Source: Cellvibrio zantedeschiae
GTDB lineage: Bacteria; Pseudomonadota; Gammaproteobacteria; Pseudomonadales; Cellvibrionaceae
Assembly (NCBI RefSeq): GCF_014652535.1
Contig: NZ_BMYZ01000001.1
Location: forward strand, 1,922,001 to 1,986,000
Length of the DNA: 64,000 nt
Direction: 5' to 3'
The notes beneath the pieces are model-generated. The model saw nothing but the letters and a program-made list of their open reading frames with translations, did no database searches and was not told where the DNA came from. The translations under genes were made by a program, and so were the position numbers. Shown here one piece after another: positions 8,440 through 17,421 of the stretch (position 1 is its first letter; each line of letters starts with the position of its first letter).

Positions 8440-8522
8440 AAATGCTCTTAGCAGTACTACATCGCGTTAGTGAGCCCAAGGCTCCAATTACTCTGCATAG
8501 CTAACTCCTCCGCGGAGAGAAG

Positions 8523-9479
8523 TTACTCTGCATCGGGCGGCAATAAGCTTTCACCCGTAATTGCTAATACACGATCATTAACCCGGCGCGCCAGTTCATC
8601 AGGATGGAACTTCGCGAGGAAGTCATCCGCACCCACTTTCCGCACCATGGCTTCGTTAAACACACCGCTTAAGGATGTGTGGAGCACAATATGAAGCTTC
8701 TTCAAATCTGGATTATTGCGAACCTCAGCCGTGAAGGTATAACCGTCCATTTCCGGCATTTCGATGTCGCAGATAATCATTACCAACTCAGCATAGGGAT
8801 CTTTGCCCGATGCCAAAATATCTTTCAAATATTGGAGCGCCTCTGCACCGTCTTTTTTGATCGTCGTGCGAATGCCCATGCCCTCAACTACGCGTTGAAT
8901 TTGCTTGCGCGCAATGGTTGAGTCGTCAACGATAAGCACATGTTTTTGCACCACTTTATCGGCAATACCATCTTCAATAACACCTTCTGATACGTCTTCC
9001 TTCATTGGAGACACTTCAGCGAGGATTTTTTCCACATCGATAATTTCCACCAACTGACCATCCACTTGAGTGACAGCCGTTAAATAATGTTCTTTACCCG
9101 CACCTTTTGGTGGTGGATGAATATCTCCCCAGTTCATGTTCACAATTCGCTCAACGGAGCGCACCAGAAAGCCCTGGGCAGTACGGTTGTATTCAGTGAT
9201 GATCACAAAGCAGTTATCAATATCCGGCAGTTCACGGCGGCCAATGGCAAGGTTCATATCCATAATGGGAATGGTGCCGCCGCGAATGTGGGCAACACCG
9301 CGAACCACCGAGTTGCGGCCAGGAAGTGCATTTAAAGGAGGACACTGCAGAACCTCCTTCACTTTAAACACGTTAATGCCATAGAGCTGTTGGCTGCCCA
9401 GTCGAAATAACAATAGCTCCAGACGATTTTGTCCAACCAGTTGTGTACGTTGGTTGACGCTATCCATTACACCGGCCAT
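8523..9479 (-). CDS. cheV: Chemotaxis coupling protein CheV (CheW-REC), flagellar-cluster copy
   Basis: A CheW domain (about residues 15-160) is followed by a receiver domain (about 180-310). The CheW part contains NRLELLLFRLG and VRGVAHIRGGTIPIMDMNLA; the receiver has the acidic pair in VLIVDDS, the phosphoacceptor Asp238 in CDIEMPEMDG, and Lys in FLAKF. CheV couples receptors to CheA and can be phosphorylated as a tuning sink. The MAG start at 9479 has an AGAGG ribosome site in good position. The cheV-cheR pair and divergent flgA match Pseudomonas. A second cheV lies at 24023-24964. Confidence 0.95.
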   Translation of the reverse strand: MAGVMDSVNQRTQLVGQNRLELLLFRLGSQQLYGINVFKVKEVLQCPPLNALPGRNSVVRGVAHIRGGTIPIMDMNLAIGRRELPDIDNCFVIITEYNRTAQGFLVRSVERIVNMNWGDIHPPPKGAGKEHYLTAVTQVDGQLVEIIDVEKILAEVSPMKEDVSEGVIEDGIADKVVQKHVLIVDDSTIARKQIQRVVEGMGIRTTIKKDGAEALQYLKDILASGKDPYAELVMIICDIEMPEMDGYTFTAEVRNNPDLKKLHIVLHTSLSGVFNEAMVRKVGADDFLAKFHPDELARRVNDRVLAITGESLLPPDAE

Positions 9480-9593
9480 GCCACCACCTCTTTCTTATCA
9501 AACAAATTTTACGTTCAAGCCGCTTTGGTGAAGCAACTTGCCTGGGGATTTTTTATGCTGCCTTTATGCTGTCTTTTTTATAGTCAGGGAAAA

Positions 9594-9609
9594 CGGCATA
9601 GACTTTGCT
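9594..9609 (+). promoter_or_regulatory. Sigma-54 promoter for flgA(MN)
   Basis: CGGCATAGACTTTGCT keeps the invariant GG and GC doublets with 10-base spacing, although the first T of the consensus TGG is C here. Transcription would start about 105 bases before the flgA ATG. It lies in the 247-bp divergent gap between cheV and flgA. Confidence 0.65.
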
Positions 9610-9726
9610 TTTATCATCGTTAGTAAGCTTTTTCGGCTGAAAGCCGTCACTCTTTAGGTCGATTGCAGATGAAACTTGTAGATTTGTTCAAAAGCAGCAA
9701 TCCGCCTTATGAGGATAGGACAAATT

Positions 9727-10494
9727 ATGAGATTTCGTAGTTTTTATAGAATTTTCTTTTTGAATATTGCGTTCACGCCCATCAAACAAGGCATTAACAG
9801 GATTACCTGGTTTTGTGCGTTAGCGGTTTGCTTTAGCCAAAGCGCCAATGCTCAGGCACCTATTGAGAATATTGGGCAAATAGAGTTGCAAGTCGCCCGG
9901 TTTTTGACGGACGAATACAGCAAAACCCAGGCAATTAAAGTAGAAGTAAAAGTAGGCAATCTGGACAACCGTTTACGCTTGGCTCGCTGCGATCAAAGCC
10001 TTTCGTTAAACCTTAAAGATACAACCAACAGCGGTGGAAACATCAATGTACAGGTTGCCTGTAAAGGCACGTCATCCTGGACAATTTTAGTCCCTGCACA
10101 GGCAAAGGTTTACCGCTCGGTGGCAGTTGCCAGCCGCACCCTACAGCGCGGAGATGTGGTTACTGAGGATGATTTAACCACTGAAGTTAAAGATGTGAGC
10201 GAATTTCGCATGGGCTTTTCCCTTGTGCCAAACGCTATCGTGGGCAAAGAAATAAAGTTCACAGTGAATAAAGGTGAAGTATTTAGAAACTCTGCGCTTG
10301 ATGCTCCACTCGTCATTAAACGTGGCGATACAGTGAGCATGGAAGCAGCAGCCGGTGAAATAAGCGTTAAAACCAATGGTACCGCGGTTTCCGATGGGCG
10401 CATTGGTCAGCAAATACGGGTTAAGAACAACCAATCGGCACGCGTTATTAATGCCCGGGTTGTAGCGGCCGGTAAAGTTCAAAGCATTATGTAA
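9727..10494 (+). CDS. flgA: Flagella basal-body P-ring formation protein FlgA
   Basis: FlgA (255 aa) is the periplasmic chaperone for P-ring assembly. A signal peptide with a hydrophobic core ends near SQSANAQA. The mature protein has the SAF-like C-terminal region with VASRTLQRGDVVTEDDL, PLVIKRGDTVSM and GRIGQQIRVKN, standard for FlgA. I chose the ATG at 9727 rather than 9709 because AGGATAGG sits at ribosome-binding distance. It precedes flgM by 185 bp. Confidence 0.92.
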   Translation: MRFRSFYRIFFLNIAFTPIKQGINRITWFCALAVCFSQSANAQAPIENIGQIELQVARFLTDEYSKTQAIKVEVKVGNLDNRLRLARCDQSLSLNLKDTTNSGGNINVQVACKGTSSWTILVPAQAKVYRSVAVASRTLQRGDVVTEDDLTTEVKDVSEFRMGFSLVPNAIVGKEIKFTVNKGEVFRNSALDAPLVIKRGDTVSMEAAAGEISVKTNGTAVSDGRIGQQIRVKNNQSARVINARVVAAGKVQSIM

Positions 10495-10570
10495 TACGCA
10501 AGACTGTTGATGCCAAGCCGGCATAAACGAAGACAATGAAGTTAAATAGTCAAAAAGCCAAAAAAGTTGC

Positions 10571-10597
10571 TAAAGTTCCAGAGCTACTGGCCGACAA
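10571..10597 (+). promoter_or_regulatory. Sigma-28 (FliA) promoter for flgMN
   Basis: TAAAGTTC and GCCGACAA are separated by exactly 11 bases, differing at one position in each box from the FliA consensus TAAAGTTT-N11-GCCGATAA. The predicted start is about 75 bases before flgM. This gives the anti-sigma gene a class-IV promoter in addition to readthrough from flgA. Confidence 0.85.
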
Positions 10598-10679
10598 CCC
10601 TCATAAGGGAACTCTGATTAATAGGAAACTATTATCACCAGTCTCTTTGAACACATAGCAATCGTTGGGGAACGAAATC

Positions 10680-10994
10680 ATGGTTATAGATACAAACAAC
10701 ATCAATTCATCTGGCGGTGCCAACCGCAGCCGAAGTTCGGCGCCCGTGGCCACTACCAGCACCAAAACCCAGAGCGCGCCTGTGGCGACGCCTGAACCAA
10801 GCACTAAAGACAATGTAGTGCTGAGTTCAGAAGCGCAAAACCTGGTGCGCCTGCAAGCCAAAATCGGCAGCCTGCCCGATGTAAACCTTGATCGCGTAGC
10901 CGCCATCAAGCAAGCCATCGCAGAAGGTCGCTTTGAAATTAATCCTGAGCGCATTGCTGAAAATATGCTCAATCAGGATGAACTTTTAGGTTAA
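10680..10994 (+). CDS. flgM: Anti-sigma-28 factor FlgM
   Basis: FlgM (104 aa) holds sigma-28 inactive until the hook is complete and FlgM is exported. The N-terminal half is low-complexity and Ser/Thr/Ala-rich, as expected for its disordered export region. The C-terminal half has the conserved binding segment VVLSSEAQNLVRLQAKI, then DRVAAIKQAIAEGRFEINPE. The ATG at 10680 follows a GGGGA ribosome site; an upstream TTG in frame is less likely. It is directly downstream of a sigma-28 promoter and upstream of flgN. Confidence 0.92.
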   Translation: MVIDTNNINSSGGANRSRSSAPVATTSTKTQSAPVATPEPSTKDNVVLSSEAQNLVRLQAKIGSLPDVNLDRVAAIKQAIAEGRFEINPERIAENMLNQDELLG

Positions 10995-11117
10995 GAAATA
11001 GATAGGTTAAAAAGCCGAGCCTCAGGTTAATCGACAGCTGATTTACCCGAACTCTTTACAAACGTATCTGGCCCTTACCCCAACAATGGCCAGATTCGCT
11101 AAACCAGTGAGGTTGCT

Positions 11118-11594
11118 ATGTCTCTCAATACCCAATTTTTGCGCGATATGCTCGCCCAAGACTCCAGTGCCATCCAACAATTGAAAGCACTCCTTACCCA
11201 GGAACGTGAATTTCTGGAACAGCGCCAGCTGCAAGGCATGCAAGAAATTGTCAGCCAAAAAGATCAGCTACTTGGCAACCTTTCTTATACAGCACGCCAG
11301 CGCGAACAAATTTTGCGTAACGCCGGGCTAACAACCGATTTAGCTGGCTGGAAAGCTTTTCTGGAGCGCGATGCCCTAACGCTCAGCCTGATTCCGGCGT
11401 GGGAGGCATTAACTATCGAATTCACCGAATGCCAGGCAGCTAATGAAGTTAACGGCAAAATGATCAATCGCTCCAAGCAAACTTTGTCGCACCTACTTAA
11501 TCTCCTTCGCGGCCAAGTCGCTACGCCTTCGCTCTATACGCAAAAGGGTTCGACGACCAATTACAGCAGCACCCACACGGTTGCAAAAGCTTAA
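11118..11594 (+). CDS. flgN: Flagellar export chaperone FlgN
   Basis: FlgN (158 aa) is the cytosolic chaperone for the hook-filament junction proteins FlgK and FlgL. The sequence is largely alpha-helical, with a long N-terminal coiled coil (FLRDMLAQDSSAIQQLKALL, EREFLEQ) and the motif QEIVSQKDQLLGNL. The C-terminal region contains NGKMINRSKQTLSHLLNLLRG, the segment that contacts client proteins in homologues. A GAGG ribosome site precedes the ATG, and the gene is co-directional with flgM at a distance of 123 bp. Confidence 0.88.
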   Translation: MSLNTQFLRDMLAQDSSAIQQLKALLTQEREFLEQRQLQGMQEIVSQKDQLLGNLSYTARQREQILRNAGLTTDLAGWKAFLERDALTLSLIPAWEALTIEFTECQAANEVNGKMINRSKQTLSHLLNLLRGQVATPSLYTQKGSTTNYSSTHTVAKA

Positions 11595-11607
11595 AATCCT
11601 TTCAACA

Positions 11608-11634
11608 CTTTGCTATCTTTCGCGGATAGCAAAG
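11608..11634 (+). terminator. Hairpin after flgN
   Basis: CTTTGCTATC and GATAGCAAAG form a 10-bp perfect stem with a 7-base loop, 14 bases after the flgN stop. The following bases are only modestly T-rich, so it is a probable rather than certain intrinsic terminator. Confidence 0.6.
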
Positions 11635-11745
11635 TCGCTTTCCCCGCGCTTATTCAAACCTTGGTTTATCCCTAAAAAATCCCTACAATGCCGGCGCGTC
11701 ATAGTTATTGGTATTTACACAAAGCTTATTAATGCCCATCAAAAA

Positions 11746-11822
11746 GTCCTCGTAGCTCAGCTGTATAGAGCGTATGCCTCCTAAGCGTAAGGTCGCAGGT
11801 TAGAATCCTGCCGGGGACGCCA
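11746..11822 (+). tRNA. tRNA-Arg (anticodon CCU)
   Basis: The 77-base cloverleaf can be read directly: acceptor GTCCTCG/CGGGGAC, D stem GCTC/GAGC, anticodon stem TATGC/GCGTA with loop CTCCTAA (anticodon CCT), T stem GCAGG/CCTGC, discriminator G and encoded CCA. The D loop is AGCTGTATA and the T loop TTAGAAT, so position 19 is T instead of G and position 56 is A instead of C. The two changes restore a Watson-Crick pair for the 19-56 tertiary contact, which argues for a functional gene. It decodes the rare codon AGG. Confidence 0.93.
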
Positions 11823-11976
11823 TTCTTATATAATTCAATAGATTAGAGGCTAAAAATAAAGCTTTTTATTAAGCTAATTTGGTTCACATTCAGTTATTTT
11901 GATAAATTAGATTCCCCTCTTACAAGCAAGCTTAAATATTCTAAGCAGTGCTTGACGCATTCTGTCCTGCTTGCAT

Positions 11977-11998
11977 TATACTGTATATAAATACAGTT
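11977..11998 (+). promoter_or_regulatory. LexA box (SOS operator) over the imuA promoter
   Basis: CTGTATATAAATACAG (11981-11996) is an exact CTGT-N8-ACAG LexA operator with the preferred AT-rich centre. It overlaps a possible -10 (TATACT or CATTAT), with TTGACG at 11952-11957 as the -35. The imuA ATG follows 15 bases later, so repression would directly block the mutagenesis operon. Confidence 0.92.
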
Positions 11999-12010
11999 TT
12001 GATTGCATTT

Positions 12011-12775
12011 ATGACAAACTTAAACCCGCCGACATCTCCCGAAATTGAATTGGAGCAACTGCTTAATCGCAGCGATATATGGCGCGGCAAGGCTTATAGC
12101 CCTGCCCCACAAATATCCTTGGATACGGGTTATGCAGACATTAATGCAGCTCTGTTTAACAAAGGTTGGCCAACATCCAGCTTGATTGAGGTCTGCCAAA
12201 AAGGGTTGCAGCAACAAGAGTGGCTGTTATTTTTACCGGTTCTCAAGATGATCAGCGGCTACATCTTGTTACTGAATCCACCGGGGGAGCCCTTCTGCCA
12301 GACATTTATCCAGGCAGGTATAGATCTGGATCGGATCGTCGTTGTCCGGATTTCCAATAAAGCTGACTTTCTGACAAGTTTTACCGAATTGGCTCGCACC
12401 CAAGCTTGTGAAGTTTTATTCGCCTGGCAAGAGCGCCAAAACCTGAGTTATACCGAGTTGCGAAAATGCCTTTTGGCCTGTAATGAAGGCAATGGTTTGT
12501 GTGTTTTATTTCGCCCGGAAAGCGCCCAGCAACAAAGCTCTCCGGCGGCATTACGCCTATACACCCAATTGACCCGGAATCATCTACAGCTAAACATCTT
12601 CAAACAAAAAGGCGCCCTGCAACAATCAACACAAGCTATACACATACCGCTGCCTGACACATTAAAAGGTTATCTTGATTATTCCTCGCTGGATCAAACC
12701 CCGCTGCCCGGCACTGTTACAAATGCTTCTAAAAAGTCGGCAAACATTCTGCCTTTAAAACGAAGGAAGAAATGA
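12011..12775 (+). CDS. imuA: ImuA, RecA-like accessory protein of the SOS translesion cassette
   Basis: A 254-residue protein of the ImuA/SulA-RecA-like family. It shows RecA-type architecture without a clear Walker A motif; recognisable parts are FNKGWPTSSLIEV, GYILLLNPPGEPF and the basic tail LPLKRRKK. Homologues act with ImuB and DnaE2 in damage-induced mutagenesis. An in-frame upstream TTG would lie over the LexA box, so the ATG at 12011 is the better start even though no strong ribosome site precedes it. The stop overlaps the imuB start (ATGA), indicating translational coupling. Confidence 0.88.
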   Translation: MTNLNPPTSPEIELEQLLNRSDIWRGKAYSPAPQISLDTGYADINAALFNKGWPTSSLIEVCQKGLQQQEWLLFLPVLKMISGYILLLNPPGEPFCQTFIQAGIDLDRIVVVRISNKADFLTSFTELARTQACEVLFAWQERQNLSYTELRKCLLACNEGNGLCVLFRPESAQQQSSPAALRLYTQLTRNHLQLNIFKQKGALQQSTQAIHIPLPDTLKGYLDYSSLDQTPLPGTVTNASKKSANILPLKRRKK

Positions 12776-14301
12776 TGTCGATAAATTATTACCCGGCAAA
12801 TGAACGCTTATGGTTGGCGCTACGCTTGAGCAAGCTTCCATTAGAAGCATTAAAAATTGATGCAACGACTGAAGCTATTGTCATTACGGAAATGCAGCGC
12901 GTCATTTACGCTAATGAAAATGCCCGCTCGGCAGGCGTTGCGTTTGGAATGGATGCAACCACAGCGCAATTACTCAGTAATTGTGAAGTGCACTTGCGCA
13001 ATCGCACACTGGAAAAACAGGCTTTAAATCATTTATCTGCGCAGCTCTACCAATTCACTCCTTATTTGGAAACTTATGAATGCGAATATTTACCACATTC
13101 AGGTTTGCTATTGGAAATTTTCAGCTGCCTGCAATTATTTTCCGGCTTGCAATCTTTAGCATCAAAAATTTTTAATTGTTTAAAAGATGCACATTACTCT
13201 TTCGAATATGGATTAGCGCATACCGCCAAAGGTGCATGGTTATTATCTTTTAAACATTACCCAATTTGTGGCAATGAAACTCAAACAATATTTTGTGAAC
13301 GATTAAAAAGCTTACCCATTCATCTTTTACAGGATTACCCAAACGCAATTGACGCATTAAAAAAAACAGGATTTACAACATTGGCTGATATAGCCAAGCA
13401 AATAGACGCACAAAAAATCAGCAGCATCAAAAAGCGTTTAGGTGCAGAATTCACAGAATACTTTTGCGGAATTTTTGGAATTGAGCAAAATTTTCAACAA
13501 AACTCACTTTTCGCAAATCCATTACCCAACTATAAACCCCTGGAGTTTTTTTCTGATTACATCCAGTTTGATTATCCTATTACCCAAAATGATCAGCTTT
13601 ATTATCCTGTTGAAAGCTTGCTGCAAAACCTCAGTGATTATTTGCAAAAGCGACAATTAGAATGTCAACACATTGAATGGACTTTGTCCGATATCTATCA
13701 CAATAAATTTCTATTAAACGTGCATAGCGATACACCGGAAAGCCATTGGCAATTATTGTACGACTTAACACTTATTCAACTCGACAGCCGCGAATTACCT
13801 TTTGAAGTCGATTCGCTCACGCTTATTTGTCGCAACACCAACAGCATGCAAAATCGCAATCAATTACTGGTTTTCGATCACAGCAGAAAATCACGTTCTG
13901 TTGGGCGAAGTTTTGCTATCACCATGGCCAAGTTAAAAGCCCGTCTTGGTGATCAGTCCATCTATAAATTAAGTTATCGCGATTCACTTTTACCCGAAAA
14001 AAGCCATTGCAAAATTTCATTCAATGACACGCCCAACCAAAACTTACCGCCTATTCACAAAAAATCCCTGCGCCCCACCTGGCTGTTGGATTGCCCTTTA
14101 ATGATTGAAGAAAGAACCCAAGGTTTATATTGGCGAGGAAAATTAAATTTATTGGCCGGGCCAGAACGTATCAATGCACAGTGGTGGGAAAAACCTGTCG
14201 CACGAGATTATTTTATTGCACAAAGGCATGACCATGTAAGGCTGTGGGTATTTTTTGATTTACACCAAAAAGCCTGGTACCTACATGGCATTTTCGCATA
14301 A
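12772..14301 (+). CDS. imuB: ImuB, inactive Y-family polymerase homologue
   Basis: ImuB (509 aa) is a Y-family-like protein that links DnaE2 to the beta clamp. The start LWLALRLSKLPLEAL, the segment RVIYANENARSAGVAFGM and the HhH-like stretch near residue 200 (ALKKTGFTTLADIAKQI) match the family. The acidic catalytic positions of active Y polymerases are replaced, here by LLLEIFSCLQLF where DinB has its acidic pair, so catalysis is not expected. The second ATG at 12775 is an equally possible start. It lies between imuA (ATGA overlap) and dnaE2 (12-bp gap). Confidence 0.9.
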   Translation: MMSINYYPANERLWLALRLSKLPLEALKIDATTEAIVITEMQRVIYANENARSAGVAFGMDATTAQLLSNCEVHLRNRTLEKQALNHLSAQLYQFTPYLETYECEYLPHSGLLLEIFSCLQLFSGLQSLASKIFNCLKDAHYSFEYGLAHTAKGAWLLSFKHYPICGNETQTIFCERLKSLPIHLLQDYPNAIDALKKTGFTTLADIAKQIDAQKISSIKKRLGAEFTEYFCGIFGIEQNFQQNSLFANPLPNYKPLEFFSDYIQFDYPITQNDQLYYPVESLLQNLSDYLQKRQLECQHIEWTLSDIYHNKFLLNVHSDTPESHWQLLYDLTLIQLDSRELPFEVDSLTLICRNTNSMQNRNQLLVFDHSRKSRSVGRSFAITMAKLKARLGDQSIYKLSYRDSLLPEKSHCKISFNDTPNQNLPPIHKKSLRPTWLLDCPLMIEERTQGLYWRGKLNLLAGPERINAQWWEKPVARDYFIAQRHDHVRLWVFFDLHQKAWYLHGIFA

Positions 14302-14313
14302 CAATGGTGACCT

Positions 14314-17300
14314 ATGCGTTATGCTCACTTAAACACTACCACCAACTTTACGTTTCTCACGGGGGCATCCCATCCACCAGAATATATCTATCGTGCCGCT
14401 GAATTAGAATACGATGCTTTGGCAATTACCGATGAATGCTCGCTCGCAGGAATCGTTAAGGCTTTTGTTGCAGCAGAAGAATTAAACTTTAAATTAATTG
14501 TGGGCAGCCGTTTTACATTGAGTAACGGTATGCAACTCATTGCTATAGCACCAAACCGAACAGCTTATGCTGAATTATCCGGATTTATCACCCTCGCTCG
14601 CCGTCGCGCCAATAAAGGTGAATATGAAGCGCATTTTGATGATTTGCGATTTCGCCTGCAGCATTGTTTGATTATTTGGATTGGGCACACTGCCGAAGAT
14701 AGTGTTCAGCCAGAATCGATTATCAACCAACTTTACAACTCATTCAAAGAACGCTTATGGATCGGTATAAATCATCAATTACAAGGCGGCGAACAAGCTG
14801 AGTTTGCGCGCTGGCTAAGTTTAGGTGTACAAAAAAATATTCCTTTAGTTGCGTGCGGCGCAGCACTCATGCATGAAAAAAAGCGCAAGCCCCTGCAAGA
14901 TGTGGTGACAGTAATTCGTCATAATTCTTCCATTGCAAATATGGGCACCAAGCTGGAAATTAACGGAGAAGCCTACCTAAAATCCTTGGCGCAATTACAA
15001 AAACTCTACCCCGAAAGCTTGCTGGAACAAACCTGCGTTATTGCCGATTTATGTCAGTTTTCAATGACTGAATTGCGTTATCAATACCCTAAGGAATTGG
15101 TTCCAGCAGGCCTGACGCCAATTAAGCATTTACGTAATTTGGTGAATGAAGGAAAGCAAAGACGATGGCCAAAAGGAGTTCCAAAAGATGCAGAAGAAAT
15201 TCTACAAAAAGAACTAGAGCTTGTAGAAGAACTCGGGTATGAATACTTTTTTTTGACTGTATACGACATTGTAATTTATGCCAGGAAACAAAATATTCTC
15301 TGTCAAGGTCGAGGTTCATCCGCTAATTCGGTGATATGTTATTGTCTATATATTACCGAAATTTCACCACAAGATATTAAAGTATTATTTGAACGTTTTA
15401 TATCAAGAGAGCGAAAAGAAGAACCAGATATTGATGTTGATTTTGAACATTCCCGGCGCGAAGAAGTCATTCAATACATTTATCAAAAATATGGCCGTGA
15501 GCGTGCAGCTATTGCAGCCACTGTTATTACCTATCGTTCTCGCAGTGCCGTTCGCGATGTAGGCAAAGCTTTGGGAATGGAACAATCCTTAGTTGATCAT
15601 TTGGCAAAATCAGTGGCTTGGTGGGATCGCAGAGAAGATTTATCAAAGCGTATAGCAGCTTCAGGCTTAAAAATAAATCAAAAACTATTACAACATTTTT
15701 TTATTTTAGTTGATCAAATTCGTGGTTTCCCTCGTCACCTATCACAGCATGTAGGTGGATTTGTAATATCTCAAGATAAAATCAGTGATCTTGTTCCAAT
15801 TGAAAATGCCTCCATGCCAGAACGTACATTAATTCAATGGGACAAAGAAGATTTAGAATCCATGAATCTATTGAAAGTCGATGTTCTTGCACTCGGCATG
15901 CTCACTACCTTACGCAAAAGTTTGGGTTACATTAACACTTACGATAAAAAAATTTCAGCTTTGTCTGATATTCCAAAGGAGGATTCTGCAACTTACGAGA
16001 TGCTATGCAATGGTGACAGCGTTGGAACTTTTCAAGTAGAGTCTCGTGCGCAAATGGCAATGTTACCGAGATTAAAGCCGAAAACATTTTATGATCTTGT
16101 TGTTCAGATAGCCATTGTTCGACCAGGCCCAATTCAAGGAGGTATGGTTCATCCTTATTTGCGTAGACGAAATGGCTTAGAAAAGCCTGACTTACCCAAA
16201 GACGAACTTAAAGATATTTTGGAAGTAACTTACGGTGTACCTATTTTTCAAGAACAAGTCATTCGTATTGCAATGGTTGCAGCAGGGTTTAGCGGTGGTA
16301 GAGCCGATAAATTAAGGCGTTCTATGGCAACTTGGGGTAAAGACAGCACACTAATGAATTTTGAAGAAGAATTTATCGAAGGCATGCTGGCTGGAGGATA
16401 CGAATTAGATTTTGCAAAACGTTTATTTGAACAAGTAAAAGGTTTTGGTGGTTATGGTTTCCCAGAAAGCCATTCAGCAAGCTTTGCAATTTTAGCTTAT
16501 GCATCTGCATGGATTAAATGCCACCACCCTGCTGCGTTTTATTGCGCCCTGTTAAATAGCCAGCCCATGGGTTTTTATTCGCCATCTCAATTAATTCAGG
16601 ACGCACGCCGCCATCAACTTCCTATTTTGCCCATAGATATTAATCTCAGCTGCTATGAACACAAAATAGAAAAGGTAAGCAAACGCAATAAAACCCTCAT
16701 GGGAATTCGCTTGGGGTTTTGTGAAATAAAATCCATTGACCATGAAAAAGCCATGATGATTGAAATATGGCGAGGTGACGCACCATTCCAATCCTTAAAA
16801 GATCTTTCACAACGCTCAGGATTAACCGCTATAGATTTACAATATCTCGCCTCAGCAGATGTACTGCGCTCGCTCAGCGGAAATCGCCATGAAGCGCGCT
16901 GGGAAGCAGCAGCTATTGAACCTTTCTCTGAATTACTTGAGCACGCAACCCCACCACCCCACGATGATTTGTTAACTGCTGCCCCAACGCTTGAGCAAGA
17001 TGTGTTGAATGATTATGCGACTACGGGATTAAGTTTGCGTCCACACCCCATGGCATTATTACGCAACGCCCCCCCATTTGATCGCTGCACTCAATACAGC
17101 GATTTAAAACATTTACGCCACGGTGGATTTGTTCGTGTTGCAGGACTTGTTACCGGCCGCCAGCGCCCGGGAACAGCAAGCGGTGCATTGTTTTTAACGC
17201 TGGAAGATGAAACAGGCAACATCAATGTCATCGTTTGGAAAGGAACCCAGGAAACCTTTCGCCAAGTATTACTTACATCCAGGTTATTGCTAATTAAAGG

Positions 17301-17421
17301 CACCGTAGAAATTAATAATGATAATGTCGCCAATCCAGTGGTGCATGTAATCGCAGGGCAACTACATGATTATTCAGATAGGTTGGAGAATTTTTCGCTA
17401 AAATCCAGGGATTTCCATTAA
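14314..17421 (+). CDS. dnaE2: Error-prone DNA polymerase DnaE2 (ImuC)
   Basis: A C-family polymerase (1035 aa, normal for DnaE2) that carries out SOS-induced translesion synthesis. The N-terminal PHP domain starts at once (YAHLNTTTNFTFLTGASHP, ALAITDECSLAG). The palm contains GRGSSANSVICY and the catalytic triad region PDIDVDFEHSRREEV near residues 370-384. The fingers region has IVRPGPIQGGMVHPYLRRR; GFGGYGFPESHSASFA is also typical. An OB-fold follows near residues 930-1010 (RVAGLVTGRQRPG). About 15130-16480 is more AT-rich and uses more AGA/AGG arginine codons than the gene ends, hinting at mosaic ancestry. Confidence 0.95.
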   Translation: MRYAHLNTTTNFTFLTGASHPPEYIYRAAELEYDALAITDECSLAGIVKAFVAAEELNFKLIVGSRFTLSNGMQLIAIAPNRTAYAELSGFITLARRRANKGEYEAHFDDLRFRLQHCLIIWIGHTAEDSVQPESIINQLYNSFKERLWIGINHQLQGGEQAEFARWLSLGVQKNIPLVACGAALMHEKKRKPLQDVVTVIRHNSSIANMGTKLEINGEAYLKSLAQLQKLYPESLLEQTCVIADLCQFSMTELRYQYPKELVPAGLTPIKHLRNLVNEGKQRRWPKGVPKDAEEILQKELELVEELGYEYFFLTVYDIVIYARKQNILCQGRGSSANSVICYCLYITEISPQDIKVLFERFISRERKEEPDIDVDFEHSRREEVIQYIYQKYGRERAAIAATVITYRSRSAVRDVGKALGMEQSLVDHLAKSVAWWDRREDLSKRIAASGLKINQKLLQHFFILVDQIRGFPRHLSQHVGGFVISQDKISDLVPIENASMPERTLIQWDKEDLESMNLLKVDVLALGMLTTLRKSLGYINTYDKKISALSDIPKEDSATYEMLCNGDSVGTFQVESRAQMAMLPRLKPKTFYDLVVQIAIVRPGPIQGGMVHPYLRRRNGLEKPDLPKDELKDILEVTYGVPIFQEQVIRIAMVAAGFSGGRADKLRRSMATWGKDSTLMNFEEEFIEGMLAGGYELDFAKRLFEQVKGFGGYGFPESHSASFAILAYASAWIKCHHPAAFYCALLNSQPMGFYSPSQLIQDARRHQLPILPIDINLSCYEHKIEKVSKRNKTLMGIRLGFCEIKSIDHEKAMMIEIWRGDAPFQSLKDLSQRSGLTAIDLQYLASADVLRSLSGNRHEARWEAAAIEPFSELLEHATPPPHDDLLTAAPTLEQDVLNDYATTGLSLRPHPMALLRNAPPFDRCTQYSDLKHLRHGGFVRVAGLVTGRQRPGTASGALFLTLEDETGNINVIVWKGTQETFRQVLLTSRLLLIKGTVEINNDNVANPVVHVIAGQLHDYSDRLENFSLKSRDFH

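Noticed and set aside
8488..8533. Direct repeat TTACTCTGCAT at the cheV 3' end
   Set aside because: Only 11 bases, 35 apart; probably a chance or small duplication without function.
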